Assembly: GCA_032871835.1 (NCBI GenBank)
Contig: CM065295.1
Coordinates: forward strand, 70,898,432 to 70,962,431
DNA length: 64,000 nucleotides
Reading direction: 5' to 3'
Source: Dipteronia dyeriana
Lineage: Eukaryota; Streptophyta; Magnoliopsida; Sapindales; Sapindaceae
Below are positions 22,090 through 34,399 of this stretch, in pieces. The notes beneath the pieces were generated by a model, which made no database searches, was not told where the DNA came from, and saw nothing but the letters and a program-made list of their open reading frames with translations. A program made the translations under genes and the position numbers. Each line of letters starts with the position of its first letter. The stretch's first letter is position 1.

Positions 22090-23441
22090 CAGTGGCGGAC
22101 CCAGGAATTTTAACTAGGTGGGGTACATAAAAAAAATAACAATTATATTAAAAAAGTACTGAAAAATTGAGATGATAGTAAAATGACTTTTTTTATTAAC
22201 AAAATTGATTTTTTATTCTTATATTTTAAAAGAAATAAATACAAGAAGTATAATATATATATATATTTAAAGTATTTTGCATATTGTGGGATTTAAACTC
22301 TCACCGCGTACGTGAAAGAGATGTACATTACCAGCTCAATTAAGAAATGATGTGTAATAAGAAACATAATATTAATAAATAAATAATAACAAGGAAAACA
22401 ACATAAATTACAATCTAATTTTATAATAAGAAATTTTGTTTTGTATTTGTAATGAATTTAGTTTAAATTTATACAAAATAATTAATTAATAAATATTACT
22501 AGACATGTTTTTGAATTTATTATTCTTCTAAATATTGGTAAATTTGTTGATTTGTTGATTCTAAATAAATTAAAGTTATAAAATAAAGAAAAATAATAAG
22601 GATAAAATAAAATTAATCATAATAATATGTGAATTATTTTAAAACAATAAATTAAAATTTGAGATTCTAGGGTTTATTGATATGATGTATTAGATATGTC
22701 AAATTAAAACTATTAAAAAATAATACAAGTTTAAAAATAATAATATATATTTAATATATAATAAAATTGAATTAAATAACCATAAATTGTGTGTAGCTAA
22801 AAAATTGATAATGACGGAAAATAGAAAGTGAATTATTTTATTTTAGAAGAAAATAAAGGTTTGATTAAGAAATTAAAAAAGATGATAAAATAAAATAGAT
22901 ATAAAAAGTATTAAAATCAATCAACTTACAATAATAAGGGTTTGAACTGTCATCGCTCATCATCCAATGCACATTCCCTACCAGCTACTAGACATGACCA
23001 CGGTTCGGTTCGAACCGTAACCGTGTGAAATGAACCGTAACCGTAACCGTAACCGTAACCGTAACCGTGGAACCGGTTCAGGAACCGTAGGAGAGGCGGT
23101 TCGGTTCCAGCAATTTATTTTTATTTTTTCTTATGGTAAATTGTAAAAAAAAAAAGGAACCGAACCGGCGGAACCGGTGGAACTGGAACCGAAACAGCGG
23201 GGTCGACGATTTAGGTTCCGGTTCCGGTTTTGGTTTCGGTTTCGGTTCCAGCTTCTTAAAAACCGAAACTGAAACCGAAACCGGTTGGAACTGTAGGCAT
23301 GCCTACCAGCTACACTATTGCTTTTTTGTGCAATTATGATGGTTAAGTTATATATATATATATTATATATGAATATAATAGATTTTTTAAAATTGAGGAA
23401 GGATACGGACCCCACCTGACCTTAATACGGGTCTGCCCCTA
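22090..23441. mobile_element. Old non-autonomous hAT-type element with 8-bp target duplication
   Basis: The left end reads cagtggcggaccc and the right end, reversed, taggggcagaccc, with similarity extending about 35 bp inward to a ggtggggt block. Flanks are cttaatcc (22082-22089) and cttaatct (23442-23449), an 8-bp duplication with one mismatch, as made by hAT transposases. The interior is AT-rich and non-coding, and is interrupted by the MITE at 22989-23305. Confidence 0.75.
22989..23305. mobile_element. hAT MITE, 317 bp, rich in aaccg / ggttcgg repeats
   Basis: A perfect 8-bp target duplication (ccagctac at 22981-22988 and 23306-23313) flanks it. Termini are TAGACATGACCACGGTTC on the left and, reversed, TAGGCATGCCTACAGTTC on the right (14 of 18 identical). 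The interior has a run of (ccgtaa)n hexamers on the left and ggttccggttt-type repeats on the right, so the halves can pair. Non-coding. Nested in the element at 22090-23441. Confidence 0.9.
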
Positions 23442-23448
23442 CTTAATC

Positions 23449-26400
23449 TAGTGCTGTAATTATGGACCGGCCCAAAACAGGCCGATCAGTGTGGTCGGCG
23501 AAGCAAAACGGGCCATGACAAGCACAACCCGTGAAGGAGGTAGACTAGGCCGAAGCTCGGTCCGTGACAGGACGCGTGCAGGGCAGATGGTACCAGGTCC
23601 GGTGGCCCGGCCTGCCACGGCACGCCTAGCCGGCTTGCTAGGCCTATGGACCGACAAGCCGGTTCGGCGTATTCGACCTTTTTTTTTTATATATTTCCTC
23701 AAATGGCTGGAATTCAAAATCCAGCCGTTTGAGGCTCTGAAATTTATATAAAAAAAACTCTGAAGTCTTCCAAATTTAATTTTGACCTACAAATCAAATT
23801 TTTTTATAAATACTTCCATCCATTTCATTTTCCATTCACTCTCTCTATCATTCTTTCAATCTCTCATTCTCTCAAATCTCAATCTCTACATTCTCCAATT
23901 CTCCACACTTTTTCATTCAATTTCATTATTACTCTCTCTACCAAATTTTTTAAATTTTCCACCAACACACCAAATTTTAAAGGTACAATTTTCTTATTAC
24001 TTTTGTTGAAACATTTTTTTGATAGTAAATTTATAATTTTATGTTTAGACTGTAGTTACTTAATGAAAACATTTTTATTTAGTTAGTTAGTTTATCAACT
24101 TTTGTGCATTAATGTTAATATTATTTGTTTAATATATTAAGATTTTTAAGTTTAGTAGTAATATTAATATTTGTTATTAGTAAATTTAGAAATTTAATTT
24201 GTATTATTGAATTTATTTTTTTTAATAAGTAAATTATGAATGTTAAGTGTAGTAGTTAAATTTAATATTTTTTGTTAATAAATTATGAATTTTTAGTGTA
24301 GTTTTTTATTTTAATATTTTTTGTGAGTATATTATGAATTTTAAGTGTAGTGGTTAATTTTAATAAGTTTTATTAGTAAATTAAGATTTTTATGTATAGT
24401 ATTTAATTTAATATTTGTTGTTAGTAAATTTATCAATTTAATTTGTAGTAGTGAATTTAATATTTTTTGTCAGTAGATTATGAATTTTTAGTGTAGTTGT
24501 TTATTTTATTTTTTTTGAAGTAAAATAATATTTTTAAGTGTTGTATTATTTTTATTAATTATTTTTAGTAAATTAAGATTGTTAAGGGTAGTAATTAATT
24601 TAAAATTATTTTGTTAGTAAATATTGATTTTTAATTTGACTATTAATTACTATAGTGCTCATATTTTTACTTCAGAAAATGGATCATAACCAGCAACCTT
24701 ATTTTCCGGACAGTTTGAACATGCTCAATGATGAATTCGATATTTCGGAGCCGACCCATACTCAAGCGGGACTTTCTGGTTCCGCCGTTACACCAACATC
24801 ACGTCCCAGAAAATTAACATCAGATGTGTGACAGTGTTTCAATATAGTCCAAATGACACTACAAGACGGGACGTCTGGGTCCATAGCTAAATGTAAGTTT
24901 TGTCATAAGGATTATGCCACAAGTAGGAAGGGAGCCGAACATTTGAGCCGTCATATGTACAAATGTATGCCTGCACATGGACAGGTAGACACTACAACCC
25001 AGACACAACTAAAATGGCACCCAGACGGATCCGTTACGACGTGGCAGTTCGACGTCATGCACGCTAGAGAGTGCTTGACAAGATACATTGCACAAACTGA
25101 TCAACCGATCAGTGTTGGTGAGAGTCCATTTTATAAAAAATTAATCACATCTGCATATAACCCTCAATTTGAACATGTTTCTAGAACCACCACTAGAAAT
25201 GATTTGATAAGATTGTTTGAAACCCAAATAGATGACTTGATTGCTGAAATACAACATTTAAGTGTCTCTGTTGCATTAACTTCTGATATTGGAATGCATG
25301 TTCCAAACAGGACTATTTATGTGTCACAGGACACTATTTAGATTCTGACTGAAGGATAAAAAAAATAATTATTGGTTTTCGTCTTATGGATTTTGCACAT
25401 ACCGTAGAAAACATTTTTAATGTCATTATTTATGTTTTAGAAACTTATGAAATCACGCATCGCATCATTTCGATCACATTAGATAATGCATCTGTAAAAT
25501 ACTAGCTCTATTGCATTGTTTGTTGCAAGAAATATCCCGCAAGATGGAGGTTATTTCTTCCATCGATGGTATGCATATCATATTATAAATTTAGTTGTAC
25601 AAGCTGGTTTAAAGTAGGTAAGCGACCAAATAGATTGCATCAGAGATGCCATATCTTGGATTTACAGTTCTAATCATAGATTCAGTGAATTCAAGAGACA
25701 ATGTAAATTAAACGGTCTCAAACCCCGACGATTCAAAACTGATATGCTGGTAAGGTGGAACTCTACTTATTTAATGTTGAAAAATTGTTTGGAATATGAT
25801 ACAACCATTACATGTGTTTATAACATGAAATTGGTCGAAATAAGTCGTCCTGAAGCAAAAACACTTATCACAGACGATTGGTATATGGCAAGAGTTTTTG
25901 TTCAATTTTTAAAGATATTTTACAATGCCACTGTAACTCTTTCTGGGGTCTATTACCCCACATCTTCCTAAGCAATCCATCAGATAGTGAAAATGTCTGA
26001 AGTGATAAACAATTATAGAGAAGATGAACATCTAGGCACTGCGGTTGTTGCCATGGAGACAAAGTTGAAAAAACATTGGGCTAACATTCCTCTACTTTAT
26101 GCCTTAAGTGTTATAGTAGATCCTAGGGTTAAATTATCTGGTTTAGAAGTTTTGCTTGAGTTTATTGGTACTAATTTGTGAGAGCATGTTTGGCAACATT
26201 GACACCCCCCAATCAACACAACCAGAGACAAAGTTGAAGCAAACAAGATGAAGCCTTCTGAAACGGTGGAAAAAGGACAAATCAGCAAGTACTTCTTCAG
26301 GGCAAAGATCTGACCCATCTTCTTATACCGAACTGATTAGGTACCTTGAAGCACAGTTCGATGCTGTTGAAGACAAGGAAGAGTTTGATTTGTTGTTATG

Positions 26401-27339
26401 GTGAAAGACCTATACGTACAAGTATCTAGTTCTGTCACACTTAACACGTGACATACTGGTAATTCCTGTGTCAACGGTGTCTTCAGAACAAGCTTTCAGC
26501 ACCAGTGGACACATAATTGAACCAAGAAGAAACTGTTTGTCTCCGGAGGTGGTGGAGGTATTAACATGCCTTCGGGATTAGGAGCATGCTAAAAAAAGGT
26601 TGCAAAATCAAACTATAGATAAAGAGTTTATTCTAAATTTCAATAATCTATATATTGATGAACCTGCAGGTAGTGGCTAGAGCCAGAACTAGGTTATACT
26701 TTTACATATGTATTTAGTATTTACTTGTAAGTTGTAATATGATTGCACTATTTTTCCCTTATTAAGTTTTTATCCCACTGGGTTTTTCTTGATAAGGTTT
26801 TTAATGAGGCAATTATGTAAATATGTAATACTGAATTCAATAAGTGAAAAATAATTAATTAAATAAAAAATTGATCATTTCATACTTTCGTAATTATATA
26901 TATTTTTTATTATTTTATATTACTTTATCTTTACTGAATTATTATTTTCCATATTAATTATTTCAAGAGATAACCAAATTAATTTCAAAATTACATTTAT
27001 ATAATTGAATTGTTAAATTGATAAAACAAGCAATTTTTTTTGTATATTACTTTATTTTCCATAAACCCTAAACCATAAACCCAAATTCTAACAAACTTAA
27101 AATTTAAAAATTGGTTTTGAAAATGATTATGGATCAGTCCCGTGGACTGGAACAACCTGTAGGCACGGCCCGTCTAAAGCAGGCCATCAGGCCGTGCCGT
27201 GCCTCCGTTTTCATAAACTGGCCGGACCTGGTCCGGCACGCACAATGGTGAGTGCCGGGCCAGGCCCGACTCGTTTACGAAAATGGGCCTCGGTAGACCG
27301 TGCCTAATGGGTCGGGCCTGGTCCAAAATTACACCATTA
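23449..27339 (+). mobile_element. Degenerate autonomous-type hAT element
   Basis: The left end tagtgctgtaattatggacc and right end (reversed) taatggtgtaattttggacc form inverted termini of about 20 bp, continuing into GC-rich subterminal DNA with repeated ggcccg/cgggcc motifs on both sides. The strongly GC-rich ends contrast with the AT-rich interior. A hAT transposase pseudogene lies inside. No clean 8-bp duplication is visible, which fits an old insertion. Confidence 0.75.
24679..26680 (+). pseudogene. hAT transposase pseudogene
   Basis: The ATG at 24679 follows a TTCAG acceptor-like site. A stop (TGA in place of Trp) near 24829 is followed by an open piece (24853-25341) with a BED-type zinc finger: C-K-F-C then H-L-S-R-H. 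Later pieces in shifting frames carry catalytic-domain signatures: VALTSDI, TLDNAS, then MLVRWNSTYLML (25744-25971). Near 26449-26600 the C-terminal dimerisation block appears (IPVSTVSSEQAFSTSG then a CLRD region). At least six stops or frameshifts make it non-functional. Confidence 0.88.
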
Positions 27340-28683
27340 TTTACTAGACATATATATTATGTTCTTTCACTGATTAAAGATTTCTCTTCGACCTAATTGT
27401 AGTCATATACACTTATATATCTTAAAAAAGATTAAAAATTAAGAGTGTAATTAAATCCCAGTCATCTCCAAGATCCCATATATATTTTATAAGGCAGAAA
27501 AATGACAACTTAGTTTTCTCTCCCTCTTTATCATTTTCATATTTAATTGTACATTTTTTTTCCTTAAACTGACCAAGTCTTAATCCCCTACCATCATCAT
27601 TTGTTTACTGCCCCATTATTATGTTATTTTTTTTACGAGGGATAATATCTATACACTATATAAAACAGGGGAGTTTAACTATATTTTTAACTTTTTTATT
27701 TTGTTGTTATTTTTTTTAATTTGTGAAAAGACTCGTATACCTTTACTCTTTTTAGTATTTTCTACTTTCAATAAATATAGTTATATGAAAAATAGAGGGT
27801 ATTTATGGTATTTCGTTTTTTAGTTTATTTATAATTATTAGTATAGTACACTTATATCCTTAAAGGACTCCAAAATTACATAAAACATTTTATTAAACAA
27901 TGTATAAATAAGGGTATAACTGTCTTTCACATTGCATCACTGGGGACCATTTAGAAATTTTATCAGTAATTAACCGTATATATATTTTTTTCTTCCTGAT
28001 TTCTATCTCTCGGCCACGTCTCTTAATTCACTGTTTGAATAAAAAATGTGTCCCTCTGGCATGGTTTCTCTCTCACTGACTCTTCGTTTCTTGCTTCTCT
28101 CCCATTTATTTCTTTCTTCTTCCCAATTCAACCAGAGACTTCACCATACTCGAAACTTCAAGAACGAAGGGGTAAGGCTACCACCATGTTTCCTCGTCTC
28201 TTTCTCAGTTTGGTTCTCTACTTCTTCCCTAATTCTGTTCTCTGTGTAGAATTTTAGTGTATATATTTTACTGAGATACGGTCCTTTGCTTGTCTGCCCA
28301 GATGTTCATCAGGTACATAATTTCTATTCTGTTTTTTATTGGAATTGATTGCTTTTTATAATAAATTAGTGTGCTTTCAATTGATTTGCTAGCTCAGTGT
28401 CTTTGGAATTATACAAATATGGTTTCAAATAAGGTAAAATTGACATAGTTGGTGGTAGAGAGAAATGATTTCTAGGGTTTCTTTTTGTTTTAGTTCAGAT
28501 GCAGAATGAGGGCTCGAATGGGGGTCACAGTTGTGAGCAAGACCTTAAAAAGCAGGGGAAGAGTCAGAAGGGTTTATCGGTGGTGGGTTCTGGTGATGAG
28601 GCCAATCAAACATTATCCACCATTGTGATTTCTAATGGGGAAACTCCTGAGCCCAACCGCACTGACAACGATTCCAAGGATGA
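27340..28683. other. AT-rich intergenic DNA with two small unassigned frames
   Basis: Frames at 28046-28257 (two overlapping, about 68 codons, hydrophobic N-termini) and 28499-28693 (64 codons, polar, MQNEGSNGG start) are plus-strand and lie just before the FtsZ1-like exons. None resembles FtsZ1 transit-peptide sequence that I recognise. They may be parts of a chimeric 5' end or chance frames. Confidence 0.4.
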
Positions 28684-29960
28684 GCGGCAATAATGCTGTT
28701 AATCGCATGATTGGAAGTGGTCTAAGGGTGGGTTCTTGTTAAGTTTTCAGTGACATTGTAACGAGTTTGGCTCCAATTTAAAAGAAAGTTTTTTTTTTCT
28801 TTTTGATGTTTGGGTATTTTATTTTAAGGCCAATTCTGGATTTTGTTATTGGGTATTTGGATTTTTACTCATATGTTAGTGGGTGTTTGTTCCACTTCGT
28901 AAAGATTGAAATTTTTACCCTCTTGATGTGTAATTATAATTATAATCCACCATTTCCATTGCTGGTGTTGCTAGCATTTACTCTTTTGTTGTTCATGTTC
29001 ACGCCCTTGATAATAAATTTTAAATGAGAGAGGCTTACTTCTAGCTGATAATTGGTGTGTGCTCAAACTTGAATTTTGTTTCGTATCGTTTTCTGTATTT
29101 GGATTAAAGTGGTGTTTACTGGAGCATTGTAAAGCCAGTTGAAAGATGGAAGCAAATTGACTATGTAGTGATTTATATTACTGTAAGTAGTTACTAATGG
29201 TTTTCAGTTTTGAATATAGGGAGTTGATAAACACAGATTCCCAAGCTCTTTTACAGTCTGCTGCAGAGAACCCACTTCAAATTGTAGAGCTTTTGACTCG
29301 TGGACTAGGTATGCTACTCGTCTTTTGATCTTGGAAAAATCATGTTGTGTTGATATGTCTTTATGTATGTAGTGTGTTTATGTTGATTTGATCTGTAGTT
29401 TCTTGTGTGGGATTTGTGTTGTGTCCTCATTCTGATTACTTAGATTGAAATATAGGTAGGAGCAAGCTGCAGAGGAATCAAAAGAATCCATTGCAGGGGC
29501 TCTCAAGGGTTCAGACCTTGTGTTTATAACAGTCGGTATAGGTGGAGGTACAAGGTCGGGTGCTGCACCGATGGTTGCACAGATAGCAAAAGAAGCTGGT
29601 TATGTGACTGTTGACGTGGTTTCCTATCCTTTCAGCTTTGAAGGACGTAAACGGCCTTTGCAGGCAGGTGTTGTTTTTCTTTGCCAATCATTGACGTGTG
29701 CTTATTAGTCACGTAATTGCAGTAGTATCTAAAATATGTCACTTATTTTTATCATTGAAAGTTTCAAACAGTTATTGTTGTGCACCTCTGCAGGCATTGG
29801 AGGCTATTGAAAAGTTGCAAAAGAATGTCGACACTCTTATAGTGATTCCAAATGATTGTCTGCTTGACATTGCTGATGAGCAGACTCCCCTAACGGATGC
29901 TTTCCTTCGAGCTGATGATGTTGTACGCCAAGAGGTGCAAGGATTTTCAGACATTGTCAT
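28684..29960 (+). pseudogene. FtsZ1-like plastid division protein, unprocessed pseudogene
   Basis: FtsZ1 is the tubulin-like GTPase of the chloroplast division ring. Exonic pieces in order: NNAVNRMIGSGL at 28689-28724; NTDSQALLQ to ELLTRGLG near 29229-29308, ending at a GT donor; EQAAEESKE to FEGRKRPLQ (about 29462-29664); and ALEAIEKLQKNVDTLIVIPND to QGFSDIV (about 29793-29960), ending at a GTGAGT donor. Piece ends coincide with splice sites, so this is a genomic duplicate, not a retrocopy. Defects: the coding start is missing, about 12 bases are lost near 29222, the GTGGNPLLG stretch is missing at a junction, the GTP-binding signature reads GGGTRSG instead of GGGTGSG, and everything after the fourth piece is absent. 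It matches FtsZ1 more than FtsZ2. Confidence 0.85.
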
Positions 29961-31080
29961 GGTGAGTTGTTTTTAGTTCTTGTTGCAGTTTTTAGTTAAC
30001 TCAATAGGCCTACTTTAATATTGAGTGTACAATTGTATGTGTACTCTAGAGAGATTTATATAACTTGTGAACGATTTTGATCAAACCCATTCTTGAAGTT
30101 TGTTCCCTTGGTACCCTTGGCATCGTAGGTTTTCATGGTCATCTTAGAAGCATCCCCTTCATCATGATCTAATTTGAATGAATCTGCTTGAGCAGTGATT
30201 TTTTTTTTTCCAGTTTGATAAATTGGAATTGGTTTATAATATGTGGGGTGTGGTTTAGGCTTGTGATTTGATGGTTTGGGCGTCAAAAAGGTTGATGCAA
30301 AAGATGTGGTAGAGCCAAGACCACAAGGCAATGAGGAGAAGGAAGTTTAATCTTCCTGGAGGACCTGGAGGTTGCAGTAATCAAAATGAGATACAGCTGA
30401 CGTGGCAGAGGTGGTCCAAATGCTTGATTAGGCAGACAAGTATGAAATTTTTGTTTTGATCTGATTGTATTCACTACCCTGTTTATGTTTTAATGTTTGA
30501 ATCTTTGAAGTTTAGGAGTTGGTAGTCAAAATCAATCTGAAATCTGGACGAACCTTCTCTAGCCTTAGAGAAAATGTATAATTCCGAACAATGATGGAAA
30601 ACATAAAAGAAATCGCTGCAAATTTGATTCAATTAAGAGGATAAAACTATACTATATAAAGTTAGTAAAGAATGAACCTTGGTTACCTAGAATATTACAT
30701 TAGCTAATAATGTTTGCTTGGGAATGGTGAATCTATCTATCTAAAAAAAACATGTAATTATTTTTTCTCGTTTCTCTAAGGAATTAATAATATTTATAGT
30801 AACCTTCTCTTTGTGTCTTAGCTTTCAGTATTTAGAAGTTGTGAAGATTCATGACTATATAGTCTATATTTTTTGCCAATGTGGTTCTCTGCTTTACTAT
30901 TACTTTAGCTTTAAGCCTTATTGTTTATGGGTGCTTTAATTGCTAATATGCTATTAGATATGAAATTTTGGAATTTATGAGAATTAATTGATTATGGGCA
31001 TTAATTTTATATTTTGAATGAAGACAGTTTGAATCAAAAGTTCAAAATTGTGATATGTGTTGAAAATTAAAGCATGTCTA
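29961..31080. other. Intergenic DNA after the FtsZ1-like fragment
   Basis: No further FtsZ exon is found. A minus-strand 91-codon frame at 30056-30331 (Pro/Lys-rich start) and another at 30283-30474 are unrecognised and overlap a plus-strand G/A-rich tract. Confidence 0.45.
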
Positions 31081-31480
31081 TTGATTTTAGTGCACAAATA
31101 AATTATGTCGGTGAGGATGGTACTTCAGGCTCATGGGATGATACAAACATGTTAGATGGACACAACAGCATCAGTCCGTGACACCTTTAAGTTCTGGTCA
31201 TCGCAAGATAAGTTGCAAAACTGCCGGTGATGGCATTGTGGATGCTATGCTGGAAATCGTTGCTGCTTCAAAAATGAGGGCATCTGCAATTATGATGAAT
31301 GAGAAGAGATTTTCAATAAGCAGATGCATTAAAGTTTTGAGTTTTGGACGAGATGCAAGGTGTTGATCAACGAATTTACTTTATTGTCTTGGACTGATTT
31401 GAGAACCCAAATTTCAGGGAAATCTTTATATCTCTTAAGAGGGAGAAACGGTTGCTATGGTTGCAGGGCAAGTGTAGTGT
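31081..31480 (+). pseudogene. Myb/SANT-like (L10-interacting MYB type) gene fragment
   Basis: The frame 31178-31366 plus continuing frame-shifted sequence to about 31480 reads DAMLEIVAASKM, RFSISRCIKVL, then QGVDQRIYF, and a final REIFISLKREKRLLWL segment. This pattern (short helix, SISKCIxxL, then xxFLxLxxxxRxxWL) resembles the C-terminal part of plant Myb/SANT-like proteins related to PIF/Harbinger ORF1. The DNA-binding N-terminal part is missing and at least one frameshift is present. Identification is by remembered family pattern only. Confidence 0.45.
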
Positions 31481-32669
31481 TTCCTCTGGTTGAATAGTTC
31501 AATTGATTTAAAATGATAATTAGAGGTTCTGCTTTCATTTCTCTGTTTATTATTATTATTATTATTTTATAAAAGGTTTCTTATTTCTTATTTCTTATTT
31601 CTTATTTTTGAACCACAAAATTTTTATTAGAATAATTTTAAGGAGTTTTAAGGAGTGAGGGACCCACTGTTTATATCATTATTTAGTTTCGTGTTGCTAT
31701 ATATACTGCATTTAATTATATTTCTATAGATACATCAGTCATCATAGATGATTTTGACAGAATTAGATGTGATGGAAGTTGTTGCTGCTGCTGGCTACTA
31801 TTGCAATTTTATGGTTTTACACAACCATAAGCCTTTACTAATTGGATTTTAGAATTTTGCTTAGTTTATACTACGTACAACTAACTTTTAGATTGTTCAT
31901 TTTTATGTTTGACCAAAATCACCGTCTCAGTTTTAATTCCGTTAATACCAATTTATAAAGTATCAGGTCCGTTTTTCTGCTTTTTATCATATTATGATAA
32001 CTTGTCTTTTTTTTTTTTACAACATTTGTGATACTTGTGATTAACTTATGATTATTTTATTTTAGTATTAATTCACAATATTTGATTAAGTATTTCTTAT
32101 CTTAATTTTTTTGTATGCTATATCTTAAGTTTACTATCTAAGTGTTTATATTTGGTGTTATTTGTAAGTTTATGTTAATTTAAATTATGTTTTGATAAAA
32201 GCTATTAGGAGCTATCGGAAATTTATAGATTATGTATTTTTTAAAGGTATATTAAAGTTTATTAATGATTATATATAGTTCGAATAAAAAAACATATAGT
32301 CAATTGTAACTCTTTTAAGTTTTTATTCATCTGTGATTTGTGTTTTCAAGTTATTAAATTTTATAGTGAATTTTGAATTGTCTTCACATAACATATTGTG
32401 ATAAAATATGCATTTAGGGGCACATGCAACCTCCAAACCTAGTTATTTAAAAAGAAACACTACAAACAAGCTGAAGAATCAGCTGCTCCACATCAAGAGG
32501 GAAATCATTCATCTTCCAAGGAAAAGGCCAATTTGGCAAAACAACAAAACCTGGATTAACAAAAGATTATAAACATCGTCCAAAATCAGGCATTCTTCTT
32601 TGTTTCCAAAATTTTTCTCATACAGAAGAAAACTTCTAAAGAAAATAATAAACTATTAAGAAAGCTATC
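31481..32669. other. AT-rich intergenic DNA
   Basis: No gene supported. A short ATT run lies near 31550, then a (ttattt ctta)-type repeat near 31580-31605. Confidence 0.5.
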
Positions 32670-33647
32670 ACTACAAAAAAGTGAAATTGTTACGATTTCA
32701 ATATTCTGTTAAAAAAATTTATCACTAATAAATCGTCACTTTTGTACCCATCACTAAAACTATTTATGATGATTTTTTGATACTTGTTACGAATCATAAT
32801 TTTAGTGATATATTATTACTTGATCTTAATCAGTAATAAAATAAAAATTGTGTCCTATCCTTCTTCTGACACAGCAACGCAATTTCAATCAATATCAAAA
32901 TGCAGTGCTAGAAAATTGCGTTCTTCTTTTCTTCTTGCTGGTCGATGTATAACTAGGTACCATTCAATAGAAAATTTTCTGTAGTATGGGGTTTCTTTTT
33001 TCTCCAATTTCCATTATTGGCTTCAGACTCGAAATTGAAGATCAAGTAAAATGGGAATCCGACGGATTGCTTTCTAATAATTCATGACAGAGATTATCAA
33101 ATTTTCCCAATTCAATTAGATGTGCGAAATCTACAAATCCCTCAGTCGTAGGTGTCGAAGGGGTTTTTTATTTTAATCCCCCTCTTTTTTTTTTTTTAGA
33201 AATTGGTTGGTCGTCCAGAAACAAGTAACAAATATTCGATACAATATAAAAGAAAAAGAAAAAAGAAAATAGAAAATCGAACGGATTCCCCAATTTTGTT
33301 CCATATTGATTTCAAAAAAGTTTCGTTTTTGAAATGAAGTTACATGACTGTTTTTATTAGTAGTTTGAATATTAGGTTACTCAAGAGTTGCCCAACGAAC
33401 CCGTTGATTCTGAATCGTGGGAGGTGTCGATGTCAAAGATGATGAATTTATTTCTTTTTCTACCCCTAATCACTTTATTTTTTTTAGTACCTTCTAGAAT
33501 AATTGATGAATAAAAAACTTTCAGTTGAACTGAGTCTTTCAATTGGTATAATATTTTTGTGTATCCTCGTATCTTTCAAAAGTGGAAACTTAGGAAAGTG
33601 CTTTCTAAACATATATATAAAAAGAACAGATTTCCTTTAGCTCCTCC

Positions 33648-33743
33648 ATGCCTACTATAACTAGTTATTTCGGTTTTTTACTAGCGGCTTTAACTCTAAC
33701 CTTGTCTCTATTTATTGGTCTGAGTAAGATAGGACTTATTTGA
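33648..33743 (+). pseudogene. petL: petL copy in nuclear plastid insert (cytochrome b6f subunit VI)
   Basis: A 31-codon frame plus stop, exactly the length of plastid petL, encoding the single membrane helix subunit of cytochrome b6f. It starts [10 protein letters not shown]. The second codon is CCT (Pro), the genomic form of a codon known to be edited to Leu in plastid transcripts of several angiosperms. That points to DNA-mediated transfer. It has no plastid promoter context in the nucleus and no transit peptide, so it is not expected to function. Confidence 0.93.
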
Positions 33744-33921
33744 AATTAATTGAATGAATAATTCATAAAAAGAAATCCCTCTGTGGTATTCCATATATTT
33801 GGTAGTTTCCTTACCGTGTTAATTCCCAATTATTGGGAATTGAGATTCCTAAGCAATACAAATTAATAGTAATATTTCGAGATATATATTACCTCCCCTT
33901 TTCCCCTTTCAAATAAATTAA

Positions 33922-34041
<120 letters not shown>

Positions 34042-34121
34042 TTAATATTAATTCACATCTCTTTTTTTAACTGACCTCCTCCTTTCTTTAATTTCATTTT
34101 TTTTTGGGGGGGGGGGGGATC

Positions 34122-34173
34122 ACTATATTTATATATAGAAACAATTAACTATATTTATATATAGAAACAATTA
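34122..34173. repeat. 26-bp tandem duplication
   Basis: Two identical adjacent copies of a 26-bp unit beginning actatatttatata, directly after the G run that ends the plastid insert. This suggests a repair-associated duplication at the junction. Confidence 0.9.
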
Positions 34174-34399
34174 ACTGTTTGAAGATTTTGTTACTATACA
34201 TTTTTTCAGTGACAAATAACCGTTTTGAAAATTTTGTCACTATACATCTTTTAGTGACAACTAATTGTTTGAAGATTGTCACTATACATCTTTTTAATGA
34301 CAATATATTGTTTTAAAATTGTATCATTATTCACAAAATTGTCACAATACATAATCCTAATGACAGTTAACCATATGAAAATTATGTTTGTTTTACACA

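Noticed and set aside
23038..23070. Run of ccgtaa hexamers looking like a telomere-type repeat
   Set aside because: The unit is not the plant telomere repeat (ccctaaa) and it lies within a defined hAT MITE.
23449..27347. 8-bp target duplication for the large hAT element (acttaatc / tttactag)
   Set aside because: The two flanks match at too few positions; no duplication is claimed.
30056..30331. Pro/Lys-rich minus-strand frame resembling a proline-rich protein
   Set aside because: Too short, no repeat periodicity and no signal peptide; overlaps the likely downstream intron region of the FtsZ1-like fragment.
34042..34119. Possible trnW gene following petG as in plastids
   Set aside because: The plastid-like sequence ends at the G run; no cloverleaf is visible before CACTA-like repeats resume.
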